A stretch of 64,000 bases of DNA from Flavobacterium sp. YJ01 (GTDB lineage Bacteria; Bacteroidota; Bacteroidia; Flavobacteriales; Flavobacteriaceae), in the NCBI RefSeq assembly GCF_029320955.1, contig NZ_CP119757.1:3038001-3102000 (forward strand), in the 5' to 3' direction. This document shows positions 48,949 through 57,412 of this stretch, piece by piece (the first letter of the stretch is position 1; the number at the start of each line of letters is the position of its first letter). Position numbers and translations under genes: made by a program. The notes beneath the pieces were generated by a model. The model saw nothing but the letters and a program-made list of their open reading frames with translations, was not told where the DNA came from and did not search any database.

Positions 48949-50913
48949 TTACAAATCAAACTCATCATCAACAGCCAAAGAATCTTTTTTGATTGCTGTA
49001 GAATCTGGAACTTTAATTCTTATTAGAGAACGAGCATTTCCAGAAATATAAACTGGCAATATTCCAATTGTATCTTCAGGTACCAAAAGACCTCTTCTAA
49101 ACATTAAATTCTTTAAGAATTTCTGGTTTTTAAGAGCATAATCTTTCAAATTACCTTGATCATTAAACTGATACATGAATTTTCTTGGCTTCGGAATAAT
49201 AGTTGCCAAATACAAACATTCGTCTACATTTAAATCGGCTGGGCTTTTTTGGAAATAAAAATGACTCGCTTCTCCAATTCCGTAGACATTTGGTCCCCAT
49301 TCAATAATGTTGAAATAAACTTCCAGCATTCTTTCTTTGCTTACAATTCGATTGTTTTCTAAAATATAAACCAATAGAATTTCTTCAAGCTTTCGCGAAA
49401 GCGTTTTTTCACGTGTTAAAAAGACATTCTTAATCAACTGCATGCTAATTGTACTTGCGCCGCGAGAGAATTTCTTGGTTCGAATGTTTTTCAGAATCGA
49501 TTGTTTGAAAGCTTCATTTATAAATCCGCGATGTGAAAAGAATGAAGGATCTTCTGTCGTTAAAACACATTTTCTTAAATAAGGAGAAATCTGGTCTAAA
49601 GGCGTATAATTTGGATTCGCATTTCCAACTAAAACTGGACGTTGCAAAATATTTTGAATAATGGCGCGATAAACAAATTCGCCGTTTAATTTATTTAAAT
49701 CGGCTTCGCCATATTTGGTGATTTTTAAATCTTCTTTGTTTAATTTACTATCAAAAACAAGCGTGTTGGGTTTGTTTTTATTGAATTTGAAATTCAATTT
49801 ATAATCAAAATTTCCAGTTGCCTGCATGCCTTGAAAATGCGTAAATAATCCATTAGGAAGCGAAACGATAAAATCCTGCGCTTTCATTTTAGGAATATCA
49901 ACTTTTAAAGTATAGACAGTATCTTTTTCGGTATCGTAAGAAACGTAAGGGCGCACTTTAATTTTGTTCAATTGCATTGTTGAAGTGCTGTCGATCGAAA
50001 TAAAATTGTCTCCCAGTAAAAAACGGTAATCAAAACGGGCATTTTTTATAACAACATCTTTGCTGGCAATTTTTGGATGATTGATTGTAAGATTAGCAAT
50101 AGAAGTAAAACCATCGATATGCAATTCGCTGCCGCTTTTATCAATGTTTTGAACATTTAAACGAATAGAATCAAAACTTGCTTTTAAGTTATAACGCTGA
50201 TCCAGATAAGGAACGCGAATAGCACCAGTATCTAAATTGAAAAAGCGAATATCTGCTTTTTGATTTCTCGGATCTGCAAAACCTTTAATGTTCCAGCGCT
50301 GATCAAAATCTTTTGCCTGAACATGAAGATTGGTTTCTAATTGTTTGTTGTTTAAAACTAGTTTGTTTACGTCGATAGAAGTTAGTTTCCCGTTGTCATC
50401 GATTTTGAATTTAAAGTTTTTCAAATCCATATCGGTTGGAACCAGATTCAGTACTTTAGAAATAATTCGGTAAGCAAATGAAGCATATTTGCGCTTTTCA
50501 TTCGAATCTGTTTCTTCACGATTTCTTTTTAGAAAGGCATCAAAATTTCGTTTTTTGCCTTTTTTGACTAATTGAATATAACCGTTATCAATTTTTAAAG
50601 TCCCAATCTGAACATCTCCAATTAATAAATTGCTTAAACTTATACTGGTTTCTACGTTTTTGATTTTACAAAGTGTGTCAGCGTTTATTGGCGCCAAAAC
50701 AACATCGGTCAAATGTATGGTGGATAAACCGTCAAATGAAGCCGATTTGACAGAAAAATTACTGTTGTATTCGACTGCCATTTTGTGAGTTACTTTTGCA
50801 ATTGCCTGTTTTAAAAGCGAATCACGAAAGTAGTAAAGCGCAATGCAAAGCAAAAACAATATTATTCCTAATATCTTTAGTGCTTTGTATATTTTTTGTT
50901 TTGGAAAATTCAT
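48949..50913 (-). CDS. Membrane protein with C-terminal GT51 peptidoglycan transglycosylase
   Basis: 654 aa. One N-terminal membrane helix (about 10-30), a long AsmA-like or uncharacterised beta region (about 40-400), then a GT51 glycosyltransferase domain (about 405-600). GT51 motifs: TTEDPSFFSHRGF (catalytic Glu), RGASTISMQLIKN, RKLEEILLVYILE and KERMLEVYFNIIEWG. It polymerises glycan strands from lipid II; there is no transpeptidase domain, so it is monofunctional. Last gene in the minus-strand run 53451-48949, 21 bases after radA. Confidence 0.88.
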   Translation of the reverse strand: MNFPKQKIYKALKILGIILFLLCIALYYFRDSLLKQAIAKVTHKMAVEYNSNFSVKSASFDGLSTIHLTDVVLAPINADTLCKIKNVETSISLSNLLIGDVQIGTLKIDNGYIQLVKKGKKRNFDAFLKRNREETDSNEKRKYASFAYRIISKVLNLVPTDMDLKNFKFKIDDNGKLTSIDVNKLVLNNKQLETNLHVQAKDFDQRWNIKGFADPRNQKADIRFFNLDTGAIRVPYLDQRYNLKASFDSIRLNVQNIDKSGSELHIDGFTSIANLTINHPKIASKDVVIKNARFDYRFLLGDNFISIDSTSTMQLNKIKVRPYVSYDTEKDTVYTLKVDIPKMKAQDFIVSLPNGLFTHFQGMQATGNFDYKLNFKFNKNKPNTLVFDSKLNKEDLKITKYGEADLNKLNGEFVYRAIIQNILQRPVLVGNANPNYTPLDQISPYLRKCVLTTEDPSFFSHRGFINEAFKQSILKNIRTKKFSRGASTISMQLIKNVFLTREKTLSRKLEEILLVYILENNRIVSKERMLEVYFNIIEWGPNVYGIGEASHFYFQKSPADLNVDECLYLATIIPKPRKFMYQFNDQGNLKDYALKNQKFLKNLMFRRGLLVPEDTIGILPVYISGNARSLIRIKVPDSTAIKKDSLAVDDEFDL

Positions 50914-50934
50914 AGTGGTATTTTTATCAGAAAA

Positions 50935-52296
50935 TCAACCAAAAAGAATGCTGGCAACATCTTCAATTTTAGCAACCAATTCGATTTTGATTCCTGTATT
51001 TTTTAAAGCAATTTTGTTGTATTTGGAAACAAAGATAGTATCAAAACCTAATTTTTCGGCTTCTTGAATACGCTGATCTACACGATTAACAGGACGAATT
51101 TCTCCAGAAAGTCCGACTTCGCCAGCAAAACAGAAACCTTTTCCAACAGGAATATCTTCGTTTGATGATAAAATGGCTGCAACAACGGCCAAGTCAATTG
51201 CTGGATCATCAACAGAAATTCCGCCAGTAACATTCAGAAAAACATCTTTTGCGCCTAAACGGAAACCAGCTCTTTTTTCTAAAACAGCCAAAATCATGTT
51301 TAGTCTTTTTGCGTTGTAACCTGTTGTGCTTCTTTGTGGAGTTCCGTAAACTGCGGTGCTTACCAAAGATTGGATTTCAATCATCAGCGGACGCATCCCT
51401 TCAAGTGTTGTGGCAATTGCTGTTCCAGAAAGTTCTTCGTCTTTGTGTGAAATTAGAATTTCAGAAGGATTATTTACTTCACGCAAACCGCTTCCGAGCA
51501 TTTCGTAAATTCCCAATTCAGCAGTCGAACCGAAACGGTTTTTTAAGGAACGCAAAATGCGATAAACATGGTTTCGATCGCCTTCAAATTGCAAAACGGT
51601 ATCAACCATGTGTTCCAAAATTTTTGGACCTGCGATATTTCCATCTTTCGTAATATGCCCGATTAAAATAACTGGGATATTACTTTCTTTGGCAAATTTG
51701 ATCAATTCTGCTGTGGTTTCTCGAATTTGAGAAATACTTCCCGCTGTCGATTCAATATAATCGGTATGCAAAGTCTGAATCGAGTCAATAATAACAACTT
51801 CAGGCTGAATGGTCTCAATTTGTTTAAAGATATTTTGCGTTTTGGTTTCGGTTAGAATATAACAGTTTTCGCTGTTTGGCGTAATTCTTTCCGCACGCAT
51901 TTTAATTTGTTTCTGACTTTCTTCTCCAGAAACATACAAGGTTTTGTATGGTAATTTTAAAGAAACTTGCAGCAAAAGTGTACTTTTTCCGATACCGGGT
52001 TCTCCACCCAAAAGCGTTAAAGATCCAGGAACAAGTCCGCCTCCTAAAACACGATTCAATTCGCTGTCGGTTGTGTCCATTCGAACTTCCTGAGCAGAAT
52101 CAATTTCGTTAATTTTTAAAGGTCTTGGCGCTTTTCCACTTGGAGCAGATTCGCTTTTCCAAGCTACTTTATCCTGTTTTTGAATGATTTCTTCGGCAAT
52201 CGTATTCCATTCTTTGCAGGCATTGCATTGCCCTTGCCATTTGGCATATTGGGTTCCGCAGTTCTGACAAAAAAAGGAAGTTTTAACTTTTGACAT
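50935..52296 (-). CDS. radA: DNA repair protein RadA
   Basis: 453 aa. N-terminal zinc finger CQNCGTQYAKWQGQCNAC, Walker A GGEPGIGKST (about residue 97), the RadA-specific LKNRFGSTAELG motif and a C-terminal Lon-protease-like domain (about 270-450, DVFLNVTGGISVDDPAIDLAVVAAILSS). A branch-migration helicase-like ATPase in recombination repair. It starts 3 bases after the esterase-like gene ends, so they are in one operon. Confidence 0.96.
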   Translation of the reverse strand: MSKVKTSFFCQNCGTQYAKWQGQCNACKEWNTIAEEIIQKQDKVAWKSESAPSGKAPRPLKINEIDSAQEVRMDTTDSELNRVLGGGLVPGSLTLLGGEPGIGKSTLLLQVSLKLPYKTLYVSGEESQKQIKMRAERITPNSENCYILTETKTQNIFKQIETIQPEVVIIDSIQTLHTDYIESTAGSISQIRETTAELIKFAKESNIPVILIGHITKDGNIAGPKILEHMVDTVLQFEGDRNHVYRILRSLKNRFGSTAELGIYEMLGSGLREVNNPSEILISHKDEELSGTAIATTLEGMRPLMIEIQSLVSTAVYGTPQRSTTGYNAKRLNMILAVLEKRAGFRLGAKDVFLNVTGGISVDDPAIDLAVVAAILSSNEDIPVGKGFCFAGEVGLSGEIRPVNRVDQRIQEAEKLGFDTIFVSKYNKIALKNTGIKIELVAKIEDVASILFG

Positions 52297-52299
52297 TAT

Positions 52300-53451
52300 T
52301 TATTTTTTTTTCGCAAGCGTATTCATTTCGTCAATCTTCTCATACATCATATCTTTGTTCAAATCGCCAATCGGTTCCATTTGCGAAGCGTTTTGATATT
52401 TCTTTGAAGCATGTTTCGGATCGCCTTGCTTTTCGTACATTAAACCTAATTCATATTCTCCCAACATGGCTTTTGGATAATTTACATTTCCTATTTCAGC
52501 CATTTTTCCTAATTCGCTATAAGCGTTGTTTCTTAAAATAATATTTTCAATTACTTTAAAATCACTCATTCTAACAGGAATTTGAACTCCTAGAACTTGT
52601 GACATTGCATTGTATTTATTCTCCAAATATTCTGCATATCCAGATTGAAGAACGGCAATTTTATCATTATATTCTGCAGAATTTATTGGTCTGTAAACTT
52701 CAAAAATCTGATAAAGCGCACTCGGAATAGAATGCAATACTTCTGTATAATGTGTTGTTCCTTTAAAAACTTCGTATTTATAATTTACTAACGGATTATT
52801 CGCGATTTTAATATTGCTGTTCAATTTATCTATCGGTTCTTTAATTTTTTTGATATCTCCATCAGCAGCCGATAAGTAAAAGAAAATAGGCTCTTTTACT
52901 TTTGCAAACTTTTCTGGAATTCGAACTTCCATTTTGTTTGCTAATTCTGGGCTTAAACAGATATAAGCATTAAAAATTGAAGTTTCTTTATACAAGTAAA
53001 AATTAGCAAAACCTGCTGTTAAATCATGTCCTGCAATAATTCTGAACGGAGAAGTTCTGTATTTTTTTTCGATGTATGGAATTAATTCTGCTCCGATAAA
53101 TTCGAAAAATTTAGCGCCTTTCTCAAAAGGAAGTCCAGTATTTTGATCGATTGTTGTGTCGTCAAAACGTTCTCCATCTTTATTTTGGTGAATTCCGATA
53201 ATGATCATCTCTGGAATATCATCCCAATAATTACCATAACTTACAGCTCCAGAAAATGGATCAAATAAATAATCTCCATCTAATAAATATAGAACAGGAT
53301 ATTTTTTGTCTTTGTTAGCTTCATAAGAAGCAGGAAGTCCGATTGTTATTCTTCGTTCTTCTCCTAGTTTTTCCGATTTAATGTTGTCGAACGTTTTTTG
53401 CGCAATCGACGAAAATGAAATAAAAAGAATTAGTAGGTAAACTTTTTTCAT
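52300..53451 (-). CDS. Exported esterase-fold protein lacking the Ser nucleophile
   Basis: 383 aa. Signal peptide about 1-18 (SIAQ). Residues 30-250 follow the Fes/IroE-type alpha/beta hydrolase (putative esterase) fold, including YPVLYLLDGDYLFDPFSGAV and WDDIPEMIIIGIHQN. The nucleophile elbow that is GHSxGG in active members is GHDLTAG (residues 141-147): Asp143 replaces Ser. A downstream His (GTTHYTEVLH) remains. TPR-like helices (LGEYELGLMYEKQGDPKHASKKYQNA) form the C-terminus. Either an inactive scaffold or a different chemistry; see findings. First gene of the run to radA. Confidence 0.82.
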   Translation of the reverse strand: MKKVYLLILFISFSSIAQKTFDNIKSEKLGEERRITIGLPASYEANKDKKYPVLYLLDGDYLFDPFSGAVSYGNYWDDIPEMIIIGIHQNKDGERFDDTTIDQNTGLPFEKGAKFFEFIGAELIPYIEKKYRTSPFRIIAGHDLTAGFANFYLYKETSIFNAYICLSPELANKMEVRIPEKFAKVKEPIFFYLSAADGDIKKIKEPIDKLNSNIKIANNPLVNYKYEVFKGTTHYTEVLHSIPSALYQIFEVYRPINSAEYNDKIAVLQSGYAEYLENKYNAMSQVLGVQIPVRMSDFKVIENIILRNNAYSELGKMAEIGNVNYPKAMLGEYELGLMYEKQGDPKHASKKYQNASQMEPIGDLNKDMMYEKIDEMNTLAKKK

Positions 53452-53654
53452 GATTTGAGGGATTTCAGTGAATTAAAAAGTATTGAAAATAGTGTAGCAA
53501 TATACTATTTTATTTGCTTCTTTATGAAGTTGATTTTTTAAAATTGAAGCAAAGTTTTGGGGCCTAAAATCTTTTCAAATTAGGCAAAAGAAGATTTTTT
53601 TGTTCAAAATTGACTTTTGACAAAATAAGGGAATTCGATAAGGAAAAGAAAATC

Positions 53655-54005
53655 TTAGGTTAAAGAATTGTCATTTTCATTAGGGAAAATAATCCATGGC
53701 TTGAAGGTTTTAGCTTCTTCAAAATCCAAAGTAGCGTAAGAAATGATAATGATAATATCATCTTTCTGTACTTTTCTAGCTGCAGGACCATTCAAAGTAA
53801 TTTCGCCCGAATTTTTTTCACCTTTAATAGCGTAAGTTTCAAAACGCTCGCCATTATTAATGTTAACAATAGATACCTTTTCGCCTTCAATAATATTTGA
53901 AGCTTCTAGTAGAGTTTCATCAATAGTAATGCTGCCAATATAATTTAAATCGGCACCCGTTACTTTAACGCGATGAATTTTTGATTTTATAACTTGAATT
54001 TGCAT
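53655..54005 (-). CDS. panD: Aspartate 1-decarboxylase (pyruvoyl-dependent)
   Basis: 116 aa. Makes beta-alanine for pantothenate. The self-cleavage site GS is in LNYIGSITIDE at G24-S25, as in E. coli PanD (residues 24-25); cleavage produces the pyruvoyl group on Ser25. The C-terminal region (KKDDIIIIISYATLDFEEAKTFKPWIIF) matches. It follows panC by 14 bases, so panC-panD is an operon. Confidence 0.96.
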   Translation of the reverse strand: MQIQVIKSKIHRVKVTGADLNYIGSITIDETLLEASNIIEGEKVSIVNINNGERFETYAIKGEKNSGEITLNGPAARKVQKDDIIIIISYATLDFEEAKTFKPWIIFPNENDNSLT

Positions 54006-54019
54006 GCTGCAAAGTTAGA

Positions 54020-54868
54020 TTAATTTAATGAAATGGTGTCTATCAGTCTTATAGAATTAACAAATACTGCTATAAATGCACGATAGTTTTTGTCGTTCTC
54101 TTTCTGATTGATAGGTAAAAGTGTCGATTCGTCAGCAATAACAAAATATTCGAGTTCGAATTCTTTGTTATCTTTGAAAGAATTTTCCACAAATTCGATT
54201 GTTTCTTGCGGAGAACCTTTCTGAAAAATCTCTTTTGCTTCTATCAGGGTTTTATAAATTATAGAAGCGTCTTTTCTTTCTTCTGGCGTTAATCGTTCGT
54301 TGCGCGAACTCATTGCCAGCTGATTTTCTTCTCTAAAAATCGGACATCCAACAATATTTACTGGTAAATCGGTTTTTTCGACTAGTTTTTTAACAATTTG
54401 AAGTTGCTGAAAATCTTTTTCTCCAAAATAAGCATTAGTTGGAGTTGCAATTTCGAATAGACGTTTCACGATCGTTCCAACTCCGTTAAAATGTCCCGGC
54501 CTGAATTTTCCTTCCATCTGATTTTCTAATCCGTCAAAATCAAAATCCTGAGAAATGGTATTTCCTTCATAAATATCTTCAACCGAAGGTGCGTATAAAA
54601 TAATTTTATCACTTAATGTACGCATTTTCTTAACATCTTCTTCAAGAGTTCTTGGGTATTTTGCTAAATCTTCGGGATTATTAAATTGAGTTGGATTGAC
54701 AAAAATGCTTACAACAGTATCATCGTTTTCTTTTAACGATCGTTGCATTAAAGCCAAATGTCCTTGGTGTAAAGCGCCCATTGTAGGCACAAATCCGATA
54801 GTTGAATTTGCGGTTTTGATAGTTTTAAGATAGGCTATCAACGCTGCTTTACTGTAGAAAATATGCAT
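54020..54868 (-). CDS. panC: Pantothenate synthetase
   Basis: 282 aa from the ATG at 54868 (another in-frame ATG at 54898 lies inside the -7 promoter element, so it is rejected). Condenses pantoate with beta-alanine using ATP. HIGH-like VPTMGALHQGHLAL, the KMSKS-like SSRNERLT, and NPTQFNNPEDLAKYPRT are present. Divergent from the starch-synthase-like gene with both -7 motifs visible. Co-transcribed with panD. Confidence 0.95.
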   Translation of the reverse strand: MHIFYSKAALIAYLKTIKTANSTIGFVPTMGALHQGHLALMQRSLKENDDTVVSIFVNPTQFNNPEDLAKYPRTLEEDVKKMRTLSDKIILYAPSVEDIYEGNTISQDFDFDGLENQMEGKFRPGHFNGVGTIVKRLFEIATPTNAYFGEKDFQQLQIVKKLVEKTDLPVNIVGCPIFREENQLAMSSRNERLTPEERKDASIIYKTLIEAKEIFQKGSPQETIEFVENSFKDNKEFELEYFVIADESTLLPINQKENDKNYRAFIAVFVNSIRLIDTISLN

Positions 54869-54891
54869 TGAGGTATTATTAAAATTTAGTG

Positions 54892-54899
54892 CAAACATA
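54892..54899 (-). promoter_or_regulatory. -7 promoter element for panCD
   Basis: Minus strand TATGTTTG matches TAnnTTTG, 24 bases before the ATG at 54868. Confidence 0.55.
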
Positions 54900-54930
54900 A
54901 TATATTAGTTATAAACTGCATAAAATTTTG

Positions 54931-54938
54931 TAATTTTG
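54931..54938 (+). promoter_or_regulatory. -7 promoter element for the starch-synthase-like gene
   Basis: TAATTTTG matches TAnnTTTG, 38 bases before the ATG at 54976; divergent from the panC motif. Confidence 0.5.
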
Positions 54939-54975
54939 CGACGTTTTTATTACCAAAATTAAGTAAAATACTATT

Positions 54976-55782
54976 ATGAAAGATAAGAGGATATTGTATG
55001 TATCATCTGAAGTCGTGCCTTATTTGGCTGAAAATGAGGTTTCTTTAATGTCTTATGACGTTCCGAAAATGATTAATGATCAAGGCGGTCAGATAAGAAT
55101 TTTCATGCCAAGATATGGAAATATCAATGAAAGAAGACATCAATTGCATGAAGTGATTAGACTTTCTGGAATGAATTTGGTAGTGAACGACTTAGATATG
55201 CCTTTGATTATTAAAGTAGCATCGATTCCGAAGGAAAGAATTCAGGTTTACTTTATTGATAATGATGAATACTTTAAACGCAAAGCAACTTTTGCAGATG
55301 AAGAAGGTGTTTTGTATCCTGATAATGATGAAAGAGCAATTTTCTTTGCTAAAGGTGTCGTAGAAACAGTAAAAAAACTCAACTGGGTTCCGGATATTAT
55401 TCATGTTCATGGATGGTTGGCGGCTATGCTTCCAATTTATATGAAACATTATTATAAACATGAAGCATTGTTTTCTGAAACTAAAATTATCACTTCTGTT
55501 TACGGACAGTCTTTTGATGAAAATTTAGATTTAGAAATGATTAATAAAGTTAAATTTGACGGTGTTCCTCATGAAGCTGTTTCAGATTTAGAAGTTCCAA
55601 ATTACGAGAATGTTTTAAAAGCTAGTATTTTACATTCTGATGGAGTAATCATTGCATCTGAAAATGTTTCTCCAAGTTTAACAAAATTTATAGAATCTTC
55701 AGGAAAACCTTTTTTACCTTTCGCCACGAAAGATGCATTTGCTGACGCTTATACAAATTTCTATAGAACATTTGGACTTTAA
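54976..55782 (+). CDS. Starch/glycogen synthase-like protein, N-terminal half only
   Basis: 268 aa, matching just the N-terminal Rossmann half of GT5 starch/glycogen synthases (YVSSEVVPYLAENEVSLMSYDVPKMINDQGGQIRIFMPRYGNINE, IIHVHGWLAAMLPIYMKHYY). The ADP-glucose-binding KxGGL motif that should follow SSEVVP is absent (AENEVSL there), and the whole C-terminal GT-B domain is missing. So it is probably not a synthase. The adjacent order with DUF4270 and glmS, and divergence from panCD, is one I recall as typical of Bacteroidota. Confidence 0.85.
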   Translation: MKDKRILYVSSEVVPYLAENEVSLMSYDVPKMINDQGGQIRIFMPRYGNINERRHQLHEVIRLSGMNLVVNDLDMPLIIKVASIPKERIQVYFIDNDEYFKRKATFADEEGVLYPDNDERAIFFAKGVVETVKKLNWVPDIIHVHGWLAAMLPIYMKHYYKHEALFSETKIITSVYGQSFDENLDLEMINKVKFDGVPHEAVSDLEVPNYENVLKASILHSDGVIIASENVSPSLTKFIESSGKPFLPFATKDAFADAYTNFYRTFGL

Positions 55783-55804
55783 AATTTTAACTTATTATAA
55801 AACA

Positions 55805-57403
55805 ATGATTAATACTTCTTTTATTAAGAAATTTCTTTTAGCTTTAACTGTGGTTTTTTTATATTCTTGCGATAAAGATTTTAATGCAATTGGTGATGGT
55901 TTAATTGGAGATGATCATTTTGGACTTGAGCCAGAAACATATGAGGTTTTAGCTTTTAATCAGGAAGTAACGCCTGTTCAGTCAAATTTTTTGCCTACAA
56001 ATGCGTTGGGTATTTATGATAACCCTGTTTTTGGAACTACAACAGCAAATTTTGTTACGCAATTAGTAATGCAATCTTATGCGCCAACAATTGGTGAATC
56101 ACCAGTTATTGAAAATGCAGTTCTTACAATTCCTTATTTTGTTAAAAGTAAAACAACCGATCCGAATGGTGCTAGTACTTATGTATTAGATTCTATTTAC
56201 GGTGATAAAAATGGAAAACTAGATTTAAAGATTTATGAATCTGGTATTCAGATGAGAAACAGTTATTTTAATGGAGGTTCTCAATTGACTCAATTTTATT
56301 ATACAGATCAAAATAATGAATTTGAAACTAAAAAACTAGGTGGTATTTTAAATGATACTATTACCGAAAAGTCAGAAGAAAATACAGCATTCTTTTTTGA
56401 TCCTAAAGAAATTGTAACAAAGACTGTAGATGCTACAGATCCAAAAAAAGAGACTGTTACAAGAACTGCACCTCAGATGGTTTTGCATCTTAATAAAGAA
56501 TTTTTTCAACAGAAAATCTTAAATGCACCCGCTTCAAAATTAGCTTCTGATGATGTTTTTCAAGAATATTTTAGAGGATTGTACTTTAATGTGGCAAAAT
56601 CAGGAGGAAATGCTAGTAATATGGCACTTTTAAATTTTGCCGAGGGGAAAATCACAATTAATTATAGAGCAAAAACAGCTTCTACAACAGATGATCCTAA
56701 TTTAACGGAAAAAAAACAGATTGTTTTAAATCTTACTACTGGTAGTACTTCTAGTCCTGCTAGTACGGCTAATTTTCTACAAAATGTTTGGAAGTCAGAT
56801 TATCAAACAGCTTTGACTACAGTAAATAAAACAGAAGGAGACGAAAGACTTTATCTAAAAGGAGGTCAAGGTTCGATGGCGGTAATTCGTCTTACTGGAT
56901 TTGAAGCACAATTGGAAACAATTAGAAAAACCAATTGGAAAGTGAATGAAGCAAATCTTGTCTTTTATATTGATGCCGAAAAAATGACCGGTGCAGATGA
57001 GCCATTAAGATTGTATTTGTACGATTTAGACAATAATACAGTTTTAGCAGATTATTCAACAGAAGCTGGTGCTGCTTATGGAGGTGTGATTACTAAAGGA
57101 ACAGATAAAAGAGGAACTACTTATAAGTTTAGAATTACAAGCCATATCCGTAATCTTATTAAAAATGCTACGGCTACAAATGTTAATTTAGGACTTGTTG
57201 TTTCACAGTCAAATGGAGCCGCTGCAGTTACGTCAAATGTGCTGAAGGATAAGGTTCAGATTCAAGATAATCCGGTAAAATATTTTTCTCAATTACCGAG
57301 AGGATCTATTATGAGTACTTTAGGGACAATTTTATACGGCGGAAAATCTTCTGCAGGCGATAAAAAATTGAAACTTGAAGTCTACTACACGAAACCAAAT
57401 TAA
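55805..57403 (+). CDS. DUF4270 lipoprotein
   Basis: 532 aa from the ATG at 55805; an in-frame start at 55733 overlaps the previous gene. Lipoprotein signal ends LYSCDKDF (Cys22). The rest is a beta-rich DUF4270 protein (DLKIYESGIQMRNSYFNGGSQ..., KLKLEVYYTKPN at the C-terminus). The family is abundant in Bacteroidota and has no known function; outer-membrane anchoring is likely. Begins 22 bases after the starch-synthase-like gene and ends 9 bases before glmS, so the three are one operon. Confidence 0.88.
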   Translation: MINTSFIKKFLLALTVVFLYSCDKDFNAIGDGLIGDDHFGLEPETYEVLAFNQEVTPVQSNFLPTNALGIYDNPVFGTTTANFVTQLVMQSYAPTIGESPVIENAVLTIPYFVKSKTTDPNGASTYVLDSIYGDKNGKLDLKIYESGIQMRNSYFNGGSQLTQFYYTDQNNEFETKKLGGILNDTITEKSEENTAFFFDPKEIVTKTVDATDPKKETVTRTAPQMVLHLNKEFFQQKILNAPASKLASDDVFQEYFRGLYFNVAKSGGNASNMALLNFAEGKITINYRAKTASTTDDPNLTEKKQIVLNLTTGSTSSPASTANFLQNVWKSDYQTALTTVNKTEGDERLYLKGGQGSMAVIRLTGFEAQLETIRKTNWKVNEANLVFYIDAEKMTGADEPLRLYLYDLDNNTVLADYSTEAGAAYGGVITKGTDKRGTTYKFRITSHIRNLIKNATATNVNLGLVVSQSNGAAAVTSNVLKDKVQIQDNPVKYFSQLPRGSIMSTLGTILYGGKSSAGDKKLKLEVYYTKPN

Positions 57404-57412
57404 TAAATATAT

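Noticed and set aside
54868..54898. Upstream in-frame start for panC
   Set aside because: The extra ten codons fall across the -7 promoter element, and the family N-terminus begins at the ATG at 54868.
57404..57412. A glmS ribozyme upstream of glmS
   Set aside because: Only nine bases separate glmS from the DUF4270 stop; there is no room for the ribozyme fold.
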